Assembly: GCF_001512285.1 (NCBI RefSeq)
Contig: NZ_LNUV01000006.1
Coordinates: 1,097,273 to 1,161,272, forward strand
Origin: Arthrobacter sp. EpRS71
Lineage (GTDB): Bacteria; Actinomycetota; Actinomycetes; Actinomycetales; Micrococcaceae
DNA: 64,000 nt
Reading direction: 5' to 3'
The notes under the pieces were generated by a model. The model had not been told where the DNA came from and ran no database searches. It saw only the letters and a program-made list of their open reading frames with translations. The position numbers were made by a program, and so were the translations under genes. The first letter of the stretch is position 1. Every line of letters begins with the position of its first letter. Below are positions 46,510 through 53,829 of the stretch, piece after piece.

Positions 46510-47909
46510 TTGCTTCCTGCCGCTGCCGGATCATGCTCGGCGCGGGCGTTGATGTCCTCCAAGGATTTGCCTGCGGTGGACGCTCCGAAGATCACCACAC
46601 CCAGCACGCCGATGGTCAGCACCACGGTGGTCATGGTGAACACTCCGCCGAAACCGAGGGATGCGGCGAAGATGCCGATGATGGACGGTGCCAGGATGCT
46701 GCCGATGCGGCCCACTGCGCTGGCCAGGCCAACACCCGTGGCGCGCATCCAGGTGGGGAAGAGCTCCGGAGTGTAGGCGTAGACGCCGGCGTAGGTGCCG
46801 TTCAGGAAGAAGGACAATGTGGCGGCGGCCAGGAGGATCATGCCGGAGTCGTTGGATTGGCTCAGCCAGAAGGCGCTGATGGCCGATCCTGCCAGGTACA
46901 GGGCGATGGTGTTCTTGCGGTCAATCCGGTCGCACAACCACGCGGCGGAGAAGTAGCCGGGGATCTGCGCCAGGTAGATCAGGATTGAGAACTCGAAGCT
47001 CTTGGTGATGGTGATGCCGCGGCCCACCAGGAGGGTGGGGATCCAGGAGAAGAAGCCGTAGTAGGAGAAGGTGATCACGAACCAGATCAGCCAAATAACA
47101 GCTGTCCGGCGGCGCATCGCCTTGGACCACATGAACTTCAGGGCATTCCAAACGCTGATCTTTTGCTCGTGCTTGGTGATCTCTTCCTCGACTGCCGGCA
47201 AGGGAGCAAGGGGCTTCCCTGTGGCCTTCACGACGCTCTGCTCGAATCGGTCCACCACTTCGGTTGCCTCTGCGATGCGGCCTTGGCTGATGAGGAAGCG
47301 TGGGGACTCAGGCAGGCTCCTGCGCCACCAGAGCAGAAGAAGGATGGGGACTGCGGTGATGACCTGCGCCCAGCGCCAGCCGTCTTCACCCAGCGGAACA
47401 ACGAAGCGGCCGATCAGTGCGGCAGCCACAAAGCCAAAGGAGAAGAATCCGGCCAGGGTTCCAATGAACCAGCCGCGACGCTTCGGGGGGATGAACTCAG
47501 AGAGGAACGGTGCAATGATGACGCTTTCGGCGCCCGCTCCCAGTCCTGCAAAGATCCGTGCAATCAGGAAGATTTCAAAGTTGGGGGCCATTGCCGCCAC
47601 CACTGACATGAGGCAGTAGAAGGCGAGGGCCCAGAGCATGACCTTCTTGCGGCCGAAGCGGTCGCCCATCCATCCCGCCAGGATGGCGCCGAAGAAGAAG
47701 CCGAACGGGGCTGCTGAGCCAACCAAACCGAGGCTGGCAGTGCTGAGGCCCCACAGTTCCTGGATGCGTGGGAGCAGGAAGGCGACCACTGCCCCGTCCA
47801 TACCGTCGAACGAGTAGCCGAGGCCTCCAATGAGGAGAAGCTTGTAGTGTGGTCGACTGAGAGCCAGACGATCCAGGCGTGCTGTGAGAGACATGGGGAT
47901 TCCTGCCAA
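46506..47909 (-). CDS. MFS metabolite:proton symporter (SP/AAHS-like), 467 aa
   Basis: Twelve helices with sugar-porter-like motifs: GWMGDRFGRKKVM between helices 2 and 3, and LSEFIPPKRRGWFIG, as well as PESPRFLISQGR after helix 6. Aromatic-acid or niacin-type transporters share this plan. It probably imports the substrate of the amidohydrolase encoded two genes downstream. ATG 47909. Divergent from the RpiR regulator. Confidence 0.88.
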   Translation of the reverse strand: MAGIPMSLTARLDRLALSRPHYKLLLIGGLGYSFDGMDGAVVAFLLPRIQELWGLSTASLGLVGSAAPFGFFFGAILAGWMGDRFGRKKVMLWALAFYCLMSVVAAMAPNFEIFLIARIFAGLGAGAESVIIAPFLSEFIPPKRRGWFIGTLAGFFSFGFVAAALIGRFVVPLGEDGWRWAQVITAVPILLLLWWRRSLPESPRFLISQGRIAEATEVVDRFEQSVVKATGKPLAPLPAVEEEITKHEQKISVWNALKFMWSKAMRRRTAVIWLIWFVITFSYYGFFSWIPTLLVGRGITITKSFEFSILIYLAQIPGYFSAAWLCDRIDRKNTIALYLAGSAISAFWLSQSNDSGMILLAAATLSFFLNGTYAGVYAYTPELFPTWMRATGVGLASAVGRIGSILAPSIIGIFAASLGFGGVFTMTTVVLTIGVLGVVIFGASTAGKSLEDINARAEHDPAAAGSK

Positions 47910-48002
47910 ATTGGGCCAAGTTGTACATTTTTAGGAATATGCACGGGTCTGTGCAGAAGCGATGTATCGAAGGTACGGCCAAAATGTGAGGTAGGTCAAT
48001 AG

Positions 48003-48881
48003 GTGGAAGAAGATTTCGACTCGTCAACGTTGACCGAGTGGCTGGATAGTCGCGTGCAAGGGCGGAAGCTCGCGGCGCGCCAAATGCAGGTCATTGGCAT
48101 CCTCCGATCGCAGCCCCGGCTTGCGTCCTACGGCTCCGTCAGCGACATCGCCGCCGTGGCCGCATCCAACGCCTCCACCGTCACCAGAACCGCGCAAACA
48201 CTGGGATTCAAAGGGTGGGCAGACTTCCAATTTGAGCTGCGTTCGCGGTTTCTGGCGTCTCTGAGCGCAGTGGAGGTTGCGGCCGAGCACAATGGCCACA
48301 TCAGCAGCCCTGCACAGGCGGCGGTGTCCACTGACCGGGCGAATCTGGCGCATTTCGAGCGCACATTGGACGCCCACACTCTCCAAGATATTGCGAAGGC
48401 GATCGCAGGTGCGCGGCAGACTTTCATCGTCGCGGCAGGAAGTTACGCCATCCCCGGCAAGGCTCTGGAGCACAACGCAATCATTGCCGGATACAACGTC
48501 CGGCTCCTCGATGCCGACGTTGCTGCCCTCACTAACGCCATTGCACGGCTTGGTGCGGAAGACCTCGTTATCGCCATCAGTCTCTGGCGGGTCTACGACA
48601 GCACCATGCGCGCCGTGGACATCGCCCACAACCTGGGTACCCCCATTGTTTCCATTACGGACAGCGCTGGCTCGCCCGTGGCAGTGCATGCTGATCACAG
48701 GATCGTGGTGCCCACTGAGGGCGCGGGTTTCTTCCCGTCTCTGACAGGTGCCGTTGCCGCGGTCCAGGCGATCGCCGTCGAGCTTGCCTCCTTGGATCGT
48801 GAGCGCTCCAATCAGAACATCGCCGCCTCGGAGCGGACGTGGGACCAGATGCGCATCATGCATCCCCGCTCCAGTTCCTAG
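48003..48881 (+). CDS. MurR/RpiR-family transcriptional regulator
   Basis: The N-terminal helix-turn-helix (SVSDIAAVAASNASTVTRTAQ, residues 40-65) is followed by FKGWADFQFELR, then a SIS domain (about 120-260) with IVAAGSYAIPGKALEHN and LVIAISLW that binds phosphosugars in many members. Starts with GTG at 48003. Divergent from the MFS/GAF/amidohydrolase operon, which it likely controls. No clear operator is seen in the 93-base gap. Confidence 0.88.
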   Translation: MEEDFDSSTLTEWLDSRVQGRKLAARQMQVIGILRSQPRLASYGSVSDIAAVAASNASTVTRTAQTLGFKGWADFQFELRSRFLASLSAVEVAAEHNGHISSPAQAAVSTDRANLAHFERTLDAHTLQDIAKAIAGARQTFIVAAGSYAIPGKALEHNAIIAGYNVRLLDADVAALTNAIARLGAEDLVIAISLWRVYDSTMRAVDIAHNLGTPIVSITDSAGSPVAVHADHRIVVPTEGAGFFPSLTGAVAAVQAIAVELASLDRERSNQNIAASERTWDQMRIMHPRSSS

Positions 48882-48882
48882 C

Positions 48883-48918
48883 GCAGAACCATTGACCTGG
48901 GCAGAACCATTGACTTGG
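48883..48918 (+). repeat. Tandem 18-bp duplication in the arsR-type gene promoter
   Basis: GCAGAACCATTGACCTGG is followed immediately by GCAGAACCATTGACTTGG (17 of 18 identical). Each copy holds a TTGAC -35-like box. The second copy, TTGACT at 48910-48915, is correctly spaced from an AT-rich -10 candidate near 48933-48939. Confidence 0.7.
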
Positions 48919-48938
48919 CGTGACAGGCGGAGATATCG

Positions 48939-48956
48939 TACAACCAAATGGTTGTA
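48939..48956. promoter_or_regulatory. ArsR-type operator overlapping the start codon
   Basis: TACAACCAAATGGTTGTA is a perfect 8-2-8 inverted repeat with the ATG of the ArsR-family gene (48948) in its middle. The position suggests autorepression by the encoded regulator. Confidence 0.7.
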
Positions 48957-49310
48957 GATAAGCTCAGTAAACATCTCTCCAACGCCGAGATCGACCGGAT
49001 CTTCCAGGCTTTGGCCGATGCCACCCGCAGGGACATCGTGGCCCGGGTGACGGCAGGGGAGTACTCGGTCTCCGGGCTTGCTGCGCTCTACACCATGAGT
49101 TTCGCGGCCGTACAGAAGCATGTTGCGGTTCTGGAACGGGCCTCCCTGGTGACCAAGGAGAAGCGTGGGAGGGAGCAGATCGTGCGGGGAAACCATGAAG
49201 GGTTGCAGAAAGCCCGCCATCTGCTGGATCAACTGGAAACGATCTGGCGGCAACGCGCCGACCGGATTGCGGACATACTCGCCGAAGACGATGAAAAGGA
49301 TCTGCCATGA
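48948..49310 (+). CDS. ArsR-family (winged helix) transcriptional regulator
   Basis: 120 residues with IFQALADATRRDIVARVTAGEYSVSGLA, recognition helix TMSFAAVQKHVAVLERASLV and the wing KRGREQIV. No metal-binding Cys motif (CVC) is present. This matches the subgroup paired with SRPBCC/AHSA1 proteins. ATG lies within its presumed operator. The stop overlaps the next gene (ATGA). Confidence 0.9.
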   Translation: MVVDKLSKHLSNAEIDRIFQALADATRRDIVARVTAGEYSVSGLAALYTMSFAAVQKHVAVLERASLVTKEKRGREQIVRGNHEGLQKARHLLDQLETIWRQRADRIADILAEDDEKDLP

Positions 49311-49795
49311 CTGTTGTCAGCCTAAACAAGGATGTTGAGGCACTGAGCTTCAGCATAGTTTCCGAATTCGATGCCGACGTGAAGCGCGTCTGGCAGGTAT
49401 GGGAAGACCCCCGGCAGCTTGAGCGCTGGTGGGGACCGCCCACCTGGCCGGCCACCTTTGAGACGCATGAATTCACCGTTGGCGGGAAGGCCGCCTACTA
49501 CATGACCGGTCCGGACGGCACCAAGGCGCGGGGCTGGTGGAAGTTCACCGCCATCAACTCCCCGGACCACCTGGAGTTCGACGACGGCTTCGCGGACGAT
49601 AACGGTGAACCCGTGGACCACCTGGGCATCACCCACGCCACCGTGAAGCTCGAACCCTTGGAGAACCGCACCCGGATGACCATCACCTCCTCCTTCGACT
49701 CCGAAGAGCAAATGCAGAAGATGGTCGAGATGGGCATGGAAGAGGGAATGCGGGAGGCAGCGGAACAGATCGACGCTGTTCTTGCCAACGCCTGA
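49307..49795 (+). CDS. SRPBCC/AHSA1-type protein (162 aa)
   Basis: Activator-of-Hsp90-like helix-grip domain: VSEFDADVKRVWQVWEDPRQLERWWGPPTWPATF near the start, GGKAAYYMTGPDG, and the long C-terminal helix EEGMREAAEQIDAVL. Such proteins are typically co-encoded with an ArsR regulator, as here. Ligand unknown. Confidence 0.9.
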   Translation: MTVVSLNKDVEALSFSIVSEFDADVKRVWQVWEDPRQLERWWGPPTWPATFETHEFTVGGKAAYYMTGPDGTKARGWWKFTAINSPDHLEFDDGFADDNGEPVDHLGITHATVKLEPLENRTRMTITSSFDSEEQMQKMVEMGMEEGMREAAEQIDAVLANA

Positions 49796-49819
49796 GCACT
49801 GAACCGAAAACAAAAAGAT

Positions 49820-49854
49820 GCCGACGACGGCGGGTGCCTCCCGCCGTCGTCGGC
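49820..49854 (+). terminator. 15-bp hairpin terminator
   Basis: GCCGACGACGGCGGG (49820-49834) and its exact complement (49840-49854) enclose a 5-base loop, 25 bases after the SRPBCC stop. It shares the GACGACGGCGGG core with hairpins at 53773 and 56107. Confidence 0.8.
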
Positions 49855-49896
49855 GTATGGTTAAGTCCCGGTTGCCTCTCGAAACGGACCAGTGTC

Positions 49897-50475
49897 ATGG
49901 CGCGATTGATCATCATGGGTCCTCCGGGTTCCGGAAAAGGCACGCAGGCTGAGCACATTGCCCGGCATTTTGGGATCCCCGCCATTTCCACCGGTGAGCT
50001 GTTCCGCACCCACGTCCGCGACAAAACGGAGTTGGGGACAGAAGCCAGCGGGTATATGGATCGCGGGGACTTTGTGCCGGATCATGTCACCACGGCCATG
50101 CTCAGGGTCCGGCTTGAAGAGGACGATGCCGCCTCAGGTTTCCTGTTGGACGGCTACCCGCGGACGGTCATCCAGATCGGTGCCCTGGACGAGATCTTGG
50201 CCGACCGTCAGCAAACCCTTGAAGTGGTTCTTGAGCTGAACGCAGCAGACGACGAGTTGCTGTCCCGGATGCTCCGCAGGGCACAGGAACAGGGACGCGC
50301 CGATGACACCGAACCCGTGATCCACCGGCGGCTTGAACTGTACCGGGACCAAACGCAGCCAGTGTTGAAGGCGTACTCGAACCGGGGGATTCTGCTCAGC
50401 GTTGACGGAACAGGCGAACGCCCAACGATCACGAAGGCTGCGATTGCCGCCTTGGAGCAGGCGCTGGCGGTTTAG
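49897..50475 (+). CDS. adk: Adenylate kinase (short-LID form)
   Basis: 192 residues. The P-loop is GPPGSGKGTQAEHIA, the AMP-binding part reads ISTGELFRTHV and the catalytic segment GFLLDGYPRT. The LID is reduced to a short loop (RAQEQGRADDTEPVIHRRLELYRD), as in many actinobacterial forms. Not next to secY or map as the housekeeping adk normally is, so probably a second copy. ATG at 49897; an in-frame start at 49834 would run through the terminator. Confidence 0.88.
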   Translation: MARLIIMGPPGSGKGTQAEHIARHFGIPAISTGELFRTHVRDKTELGTEASGYMDRGDFVPDHVTTAMLRVRLEEDDAASGFLLDGYPRTVIQIGALDEILADRQQTLEVVLELNAADDELLSRMLRRAQEQGRADDTEPVIHRRLELYRDQTQPVLKAYSNRGILLSVDGTGERPTITKAAIAALEQALAV

Positions 50476-50485
50476 CCGTTGGCTG

Positions 50486-51274
50486 TTAGCCGCTGGCGGG
50501 AGTCGGAAGCTCGGCAGCCGGAATCTGGACGGCCGGGTGTTGGACAGCCGGAAACTCGGCCGCGAGGGTGCGTAGATACGCGGCGAACCCTTCCGGCGCG
50601 CGGGAATGTGTCCGCCCAGAGGTCACGACGCGGATGGTGTCCGTGGCTGTCACTGCGAAACCTCGGTGACGGAGCCGTTCCACCAGAACGCGGTCCTCGT
50701 GGGAGCGCAGCCCGGGGAAGCCGCCCGCGCTGATATACGCCGAGGCGCGGATTCCCAAGTTGGCGCCGTAGATGTGCTGATGGTCCTCCCGGAACGGATG
50801 GAGTTCCATCCAACGACGATGGATGGCTGGGTCCATGCCCTCTGGATCGGGTTCCACGGAGCCGAGGATGGCGTCCGCCCCCGCGTTGGCCAGTTCCACT
50901 TGCCGCGTCAGCCAGTGCCGTGGAACAGCGGAATCGGAGTCTGTGGTGGCCAGCCAGATGCGTTCGGTCGCGTCCGCAGGCAGGCCTTCCAAGGCAGCGC
51001 GGAAACCAAAGCCCCGGCTGGCGCCCGTGCTTCGCAGGTTCACGTTGACCACGCTGAAGCGGTTGTCGCCGGAGGTATGCGCCGCGGCAATCTCCGCAGA
51101 GCGGTCGGTGCAATGATCCAGGACCACCACCATCCTGGCTTGAATGTCCTGGCGTTCGTGGTGGAGTGCGTCCGCGGCGGCTTTCAGCGCCACGAGGGCT
51201 TTGCCGATGTGTTGGTCCTCGTTATGGGCGGGCATCACCACTGCCACGCTCGTGATCTCCAACGGCCCGGGCAT
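50486..51274 (-). CDS. Family 2 glycosyltransferase (262 aa), third gene of a conserved-looking operon
   Basis: Short soluble GT2: VVMPAHNEDQHIGKALVALK at the start, VVVLDHCTDRSAEIA, LATTDSDSAVPRHWL (the DxD motif) and GGFPGLRSHEDRVLVERL near the end. No membrane anchor. It lies 3 bases downstream of the PIG-L/methyltransferase gene. Together the three genes suggest attachment or tailoring of a sugar on an acylated or amino-sugar product. Confidence 0.88.
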   Translation of the reverse strand: MPGPLEITSVAVVMPAHNEDQHIGKALVALKAAADALHHERQDIQARMVVVLDHCTDRSAEIAAAHTSGDNRFSVVNVNLRSTGASRGFGFRAALEGLPADATERIWLATTDSDSAVPRHWLTRQVELANAGADAILGSVEPDPEGMDPAIHRRWMELHPFREDHQHIYGANLGIRASAYISAGGFPGLRSHEDRVLVERLRHRGFAVTATDTIRVVTSGRTHSRAPEGFAAYLRTLAAEFPAVQHPAVQIPAAELPTPASG

Positions 51275-51276
51275 GG

Positions 51277-52635
51277 TTACGCTGTCCTGTCTGGGGCGAG
51301 AAGGATCTCCAGCATGAAGTCCTTCTCACGGTAAAGACCATGCGTGGGCCAGCCGAGGTGGTGACGAGCCATCGCATGGACCGCTTCGGCGTCCAGCTGC
51401 CAACCCGAAATCGGGTGCCGCCAATGGCACAACACCAAGGTGCCGCCTGGCCGGGTGGACGCTTCAATACGTGCCAGGAGTTCCGTGAGTTCATCCGGCG
51501 AAAGGTAGTAGCCCGTCTCGGAGAGCACCACAAGATCGAAAGTGCCCTCGGGCCACTGGCGGGGCATGGTCAGGTGCCGGGTCACAGCCGAGGGGAACCG
51601 TGAGAGCCGCTCAGTTGCCTGGGCAAGGGCGGCGCTGCTGGCGTCCACGCCAAGGAAGTGCCGGCAGCGCTGGGCGAGTTCCTCGCTGAGCGTGCCAATG
51701 GAGCAACCCAGTTCCAGCCCGGATTCATAAGATTCCTCCGGCAAGGCGGCCAACGTCAGTGCCCTTTTGCGCCGTTCGTACCAGCTGGTGGTGTAACTCC
51801 AAGGATCGTCCTCCTTGGAGTGGACCTCGTCGAAGATCCGCTCGGCGTCTGCGGCACTGTTGCTACCGGCCGTGGATGGATGCCATGCGAAGGTTTCCCA
51901 CGGCCTGCTGAAGTGCTCCAAGAACGTATCCGAAAGGAGCGTCTCGTCACCGGGCTGATCTGAGAGGGGGCCCGTTTGGGAGGCGTGGGCGCGCATCGCC
52001 AGTGCTTTGGCGTGCTGATCCTGATCGGTTAACGGCACCCGCACCCATGAGTTCCACGTGGAGTCATCCGGTCCTGCCCACAGCCAGTACCAGATGGGGT
52101 ATTCCAGCAGGCCGTGGCCGCCCTGCGTCGCGACGTCTGCTGCGATACTGCCGAGGGTGTCATGGTCCGTGTGTCCGTCATGGCGATAAGGGGCCACGAT
52201 CGCGACGGTCTCCGCGGGCCTTCCGGCCACGGTCGCCCGGAGGGATTCCTTGATGCTCTCCGCGTTGGCCGCAAGCTGCCCATCGGGAAGTTCCAGGAAC
52301 CGCCACGTGGCATCGGGCGCCAAACCGGACACTGCCGCGTGGAACTCCGTGAGCCTGACAGCGGCAAGCTGTTCCGGCGTCGTGGTGTGCGAGTCCGGAT
52401 GCGAAGCCTCGCCGGCAGTGCACAGCAGAACCTCCACCGCAGCCCCGGCGGCATGGAGTTTGGCGAGGAAACCGCCTGCGCCCAGGGTTTCATCGTCCGG
52501 GTGGGCGGCCAGCACAACGAAGGTCATGCTTGCGAGCTCGTCCGCGCTCAGCGGCAGCTCCGGCAGGGCGGCAACTCCGCTGGCTGCCCATTCCGACTCC
52601 GACGTGCCGGTGTCCGTGTGCGAGAAAGCTACCAT
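51277..52635 (-). CDS. PIG-L deacetylase fused to a SAM-dependent methyltransferase (452 aa)
   Basis: Residues 40-240 are a PIG-L/LmbE N-deacetylase with AHPDDE (44-49) and HTDH (155-158) supplying the zinc ligands. Residues 265-450 form a class I methyltransferase resembling NodS: LELGCSIGTLS (motif I, near 306) and LVVLSETGYYLS. The upstream ACAD stop overlaps this start. PIG-L enzymes deacetylate N-acetyl sugars; NodS N-methylates the freed amine of chitin oligosaccharides. The fusion could perform both steps in sequence. Substrate unknown. Confidence 0.88.
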   Translation of the reverse strand: MVAFSHTDTGTSESEWAASGVAALPELPLSADELASMTFVVLAAHPDDETLGAGGFLAKLHAAGAAVEVLLCTAGEASHPDSHTTTPEQLAAVRLTEFHAAVSGLAPDATWRFLELPDGQLAANAESIKESLRATVAGRPAETVAIVAPYRHDGHTDHDTLGSIAADVATQGGHGLLEYPIWYWLWAGPDDSTWNSWVRVPLTDQDQHAKALAMRAHASQTGPLSDQPGDETLLSDTFLEHFSRPWETFAWHPSTAGSNSAADAERIFDEVHSKEDDPWSYTTSWYERRKRALTLAALPEESYESGLELGCSIGTLSEELAQRCRHFLGVDASSAALAQATERLSRFPSAVTRHLTMPRQWPEGTFDLVVLSETGYYLSPDELTELLARIEASTRPGGTLVLCHWRHPISGWQLDAEAVHAMARHHLGWPTHGLYREKDFMLEILLAPDRTA

Positions 52636-53726
52636 CGTCGGTCTCCCTTCAGAGCCAGGGCGCCCAGTTGGGCGTCGTCCCGCATCGCGTGATGCTGCCT
52701 GATATACAGGCCCAGGTCCGCCATGCGCTTGCCGTACGCTTCGTCGAAGGCCAGCGGGCCGGGGCCCAGGTTTTGCGTCACCAAGGTTTGGACACGCTCG
52801 ACGGCGGCGGCGACAGTCCCGCGGATGCGCAAGGCCTCGGGCCAGGGGCTTGGACTGTCAGGATCTGAGCCTTCCAAATCACCGGCGTCGATGCGCTCCG
52901 CCGTCTGGGCGAGGTAGCCCGTGGTTGTGGCAAGGATACGGTCGATCTCGCCCAGGGAAGCCAGTGCGATCTGGTCTGCTTCGCGGCCGTTGGCTGCGGC
53001 CTTCGTCAGCGCATCCGCATAGTCGCGCGCTACGGCCACCGCTCCGCCCAACCAACAGGCAGCCACACCCATGCCGCCCCACGCGAAGCCCGGGCGCTCG
53101 AAATACCAGCTTCCTTGTTTGACGGGCCGTGCTTCCACGTGGTCGAAGTGGACGGTTCCGCTGGGGATTTCCTTCAGCCCCCGGCTGGTCCACGCGGGTG
53201 CTTCGGCTGTCACGCCCTGGTGCTTTAGGTCAACGGCAAAGGCCGCTCTGGTGTTTTCCTCAGTGTGCGCGGTGATCACTGCGCCATCCAGGTGCCCGGC
53301 AAGAGAGCACCACGGTTTGGAGCCGTTGAGGACGTAGCCACCGTTTGCGGCGCGTTTGGCCTCGAGCTTCATTCCGGGGCCTTCCGCTGCGAAGACTCCC
53401 CAAGTTCCCTCGTGCTCGCCGTCAGTCCCGGCTTGGACTCCGGCTTGGGCTCCGGCTTGGGCGAGGATCGCGAGAGCGTCGAGGTGTGGTTCGAGCACTC
53501 GCCCGGCCGCGACGTCCACGGCTGTCACGGAGGCCAACAGTTCCCACAGCTTGGCGGTGTTTCCCTCGCCGGGCTTGGGGGCGGTCCGTCCGATGTCCTC
53601 GGCCAGGGTCAGCAAAGTCGGCACGTCGCCCACTGCTGCCCGCACTTTTTCGAGCACGGGTTCCAGGGCTTGCAGCTGCGCGGGTTCGGAACTGATGCGG
53701 ACGGGCTGGGCTTCGGAATAGCTCAT
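52629..53726 (-). CDS. Acyl-CoA dehydrogenase-like flavoprotein (365 aa)
   Basis: The ACAD fold is visible from WGVFAAEGPGMKLEAKR, GYVLNGSKPWCSLAGHLDGAVITAH and the C-terminal helical part RIRGTVAAAVERVQTLVTQNLGPGPLAFDEAYGKRMADL. The usual catalytic Glu position cannot be assigned with certainty; many divergent members lack it. First gene of the minus-strand operon with the PIG-L/methyltransferase and GT2. Role inferred: oxidation of an acyl or amino group on the same product. Confidence 0.85.
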   Translation of the reverse strand: MSYSEAQPVRISSEPAQLQALEPVLEKVRAAVGDVPTLLTLAEDIGRTAPKPGEGNTAKLWELLASVTAVDVAAGRVLEPHLDALAILAQAGAQAGVQAGTDGEHEGTWGVFAAEGPGMKLEAKRAANGGYVLNGSKPWCSLAGHLDGAVITAHTEENTRAAFAVDLKHQGVTAEAPAWTSRGLKEIPSGTVHFDHVEARPVKQGSWYFERPGFAWGGMGVAACWLGGAVAVARDYADALTKAAANGREADQIALASLGEIDRILATTTGYLAQTAERIDAGDLEGSDPDSPSPWPEALRIRGTVAAAVERVQTLVTQNLGPGPLAFDEAYGKRMADLGLYIRQHHAMRDDAQLGALALKGDRRW

Positions 53727-53770
53727 GATGCCAAGCCTAAACTAAGGAACCTTAGGTTATGTGTGCGGAA

Positions 53771-53815
53771 AGCAAGCGGACGACGGCGGGAGGTGCCCGC
53801 CGTCGTCCGCTTTGC
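53771..53815. terminator. 17-bp bidirectional hairpin terminator
   Basis: AAGCGGACGACGGCGGG (53773-53789) and its exact complement (53795-53811) surround a 5-base loop and are followed by a T-rich stretch (TTGCTTTGTTTTG). It lies 15 bases beyond the stop of the minus-strand propeller gene, so it ends that transcript. Confidence 0.8.
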
Positions 53816-53829
53816 TTTGTTTTGTGGTG

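Noticed and set aside
48024..49253. 409-codon open frame on the minus strand
   Set aside because: Spans the RpiR and ArsR genes in antisense and shows no domain.
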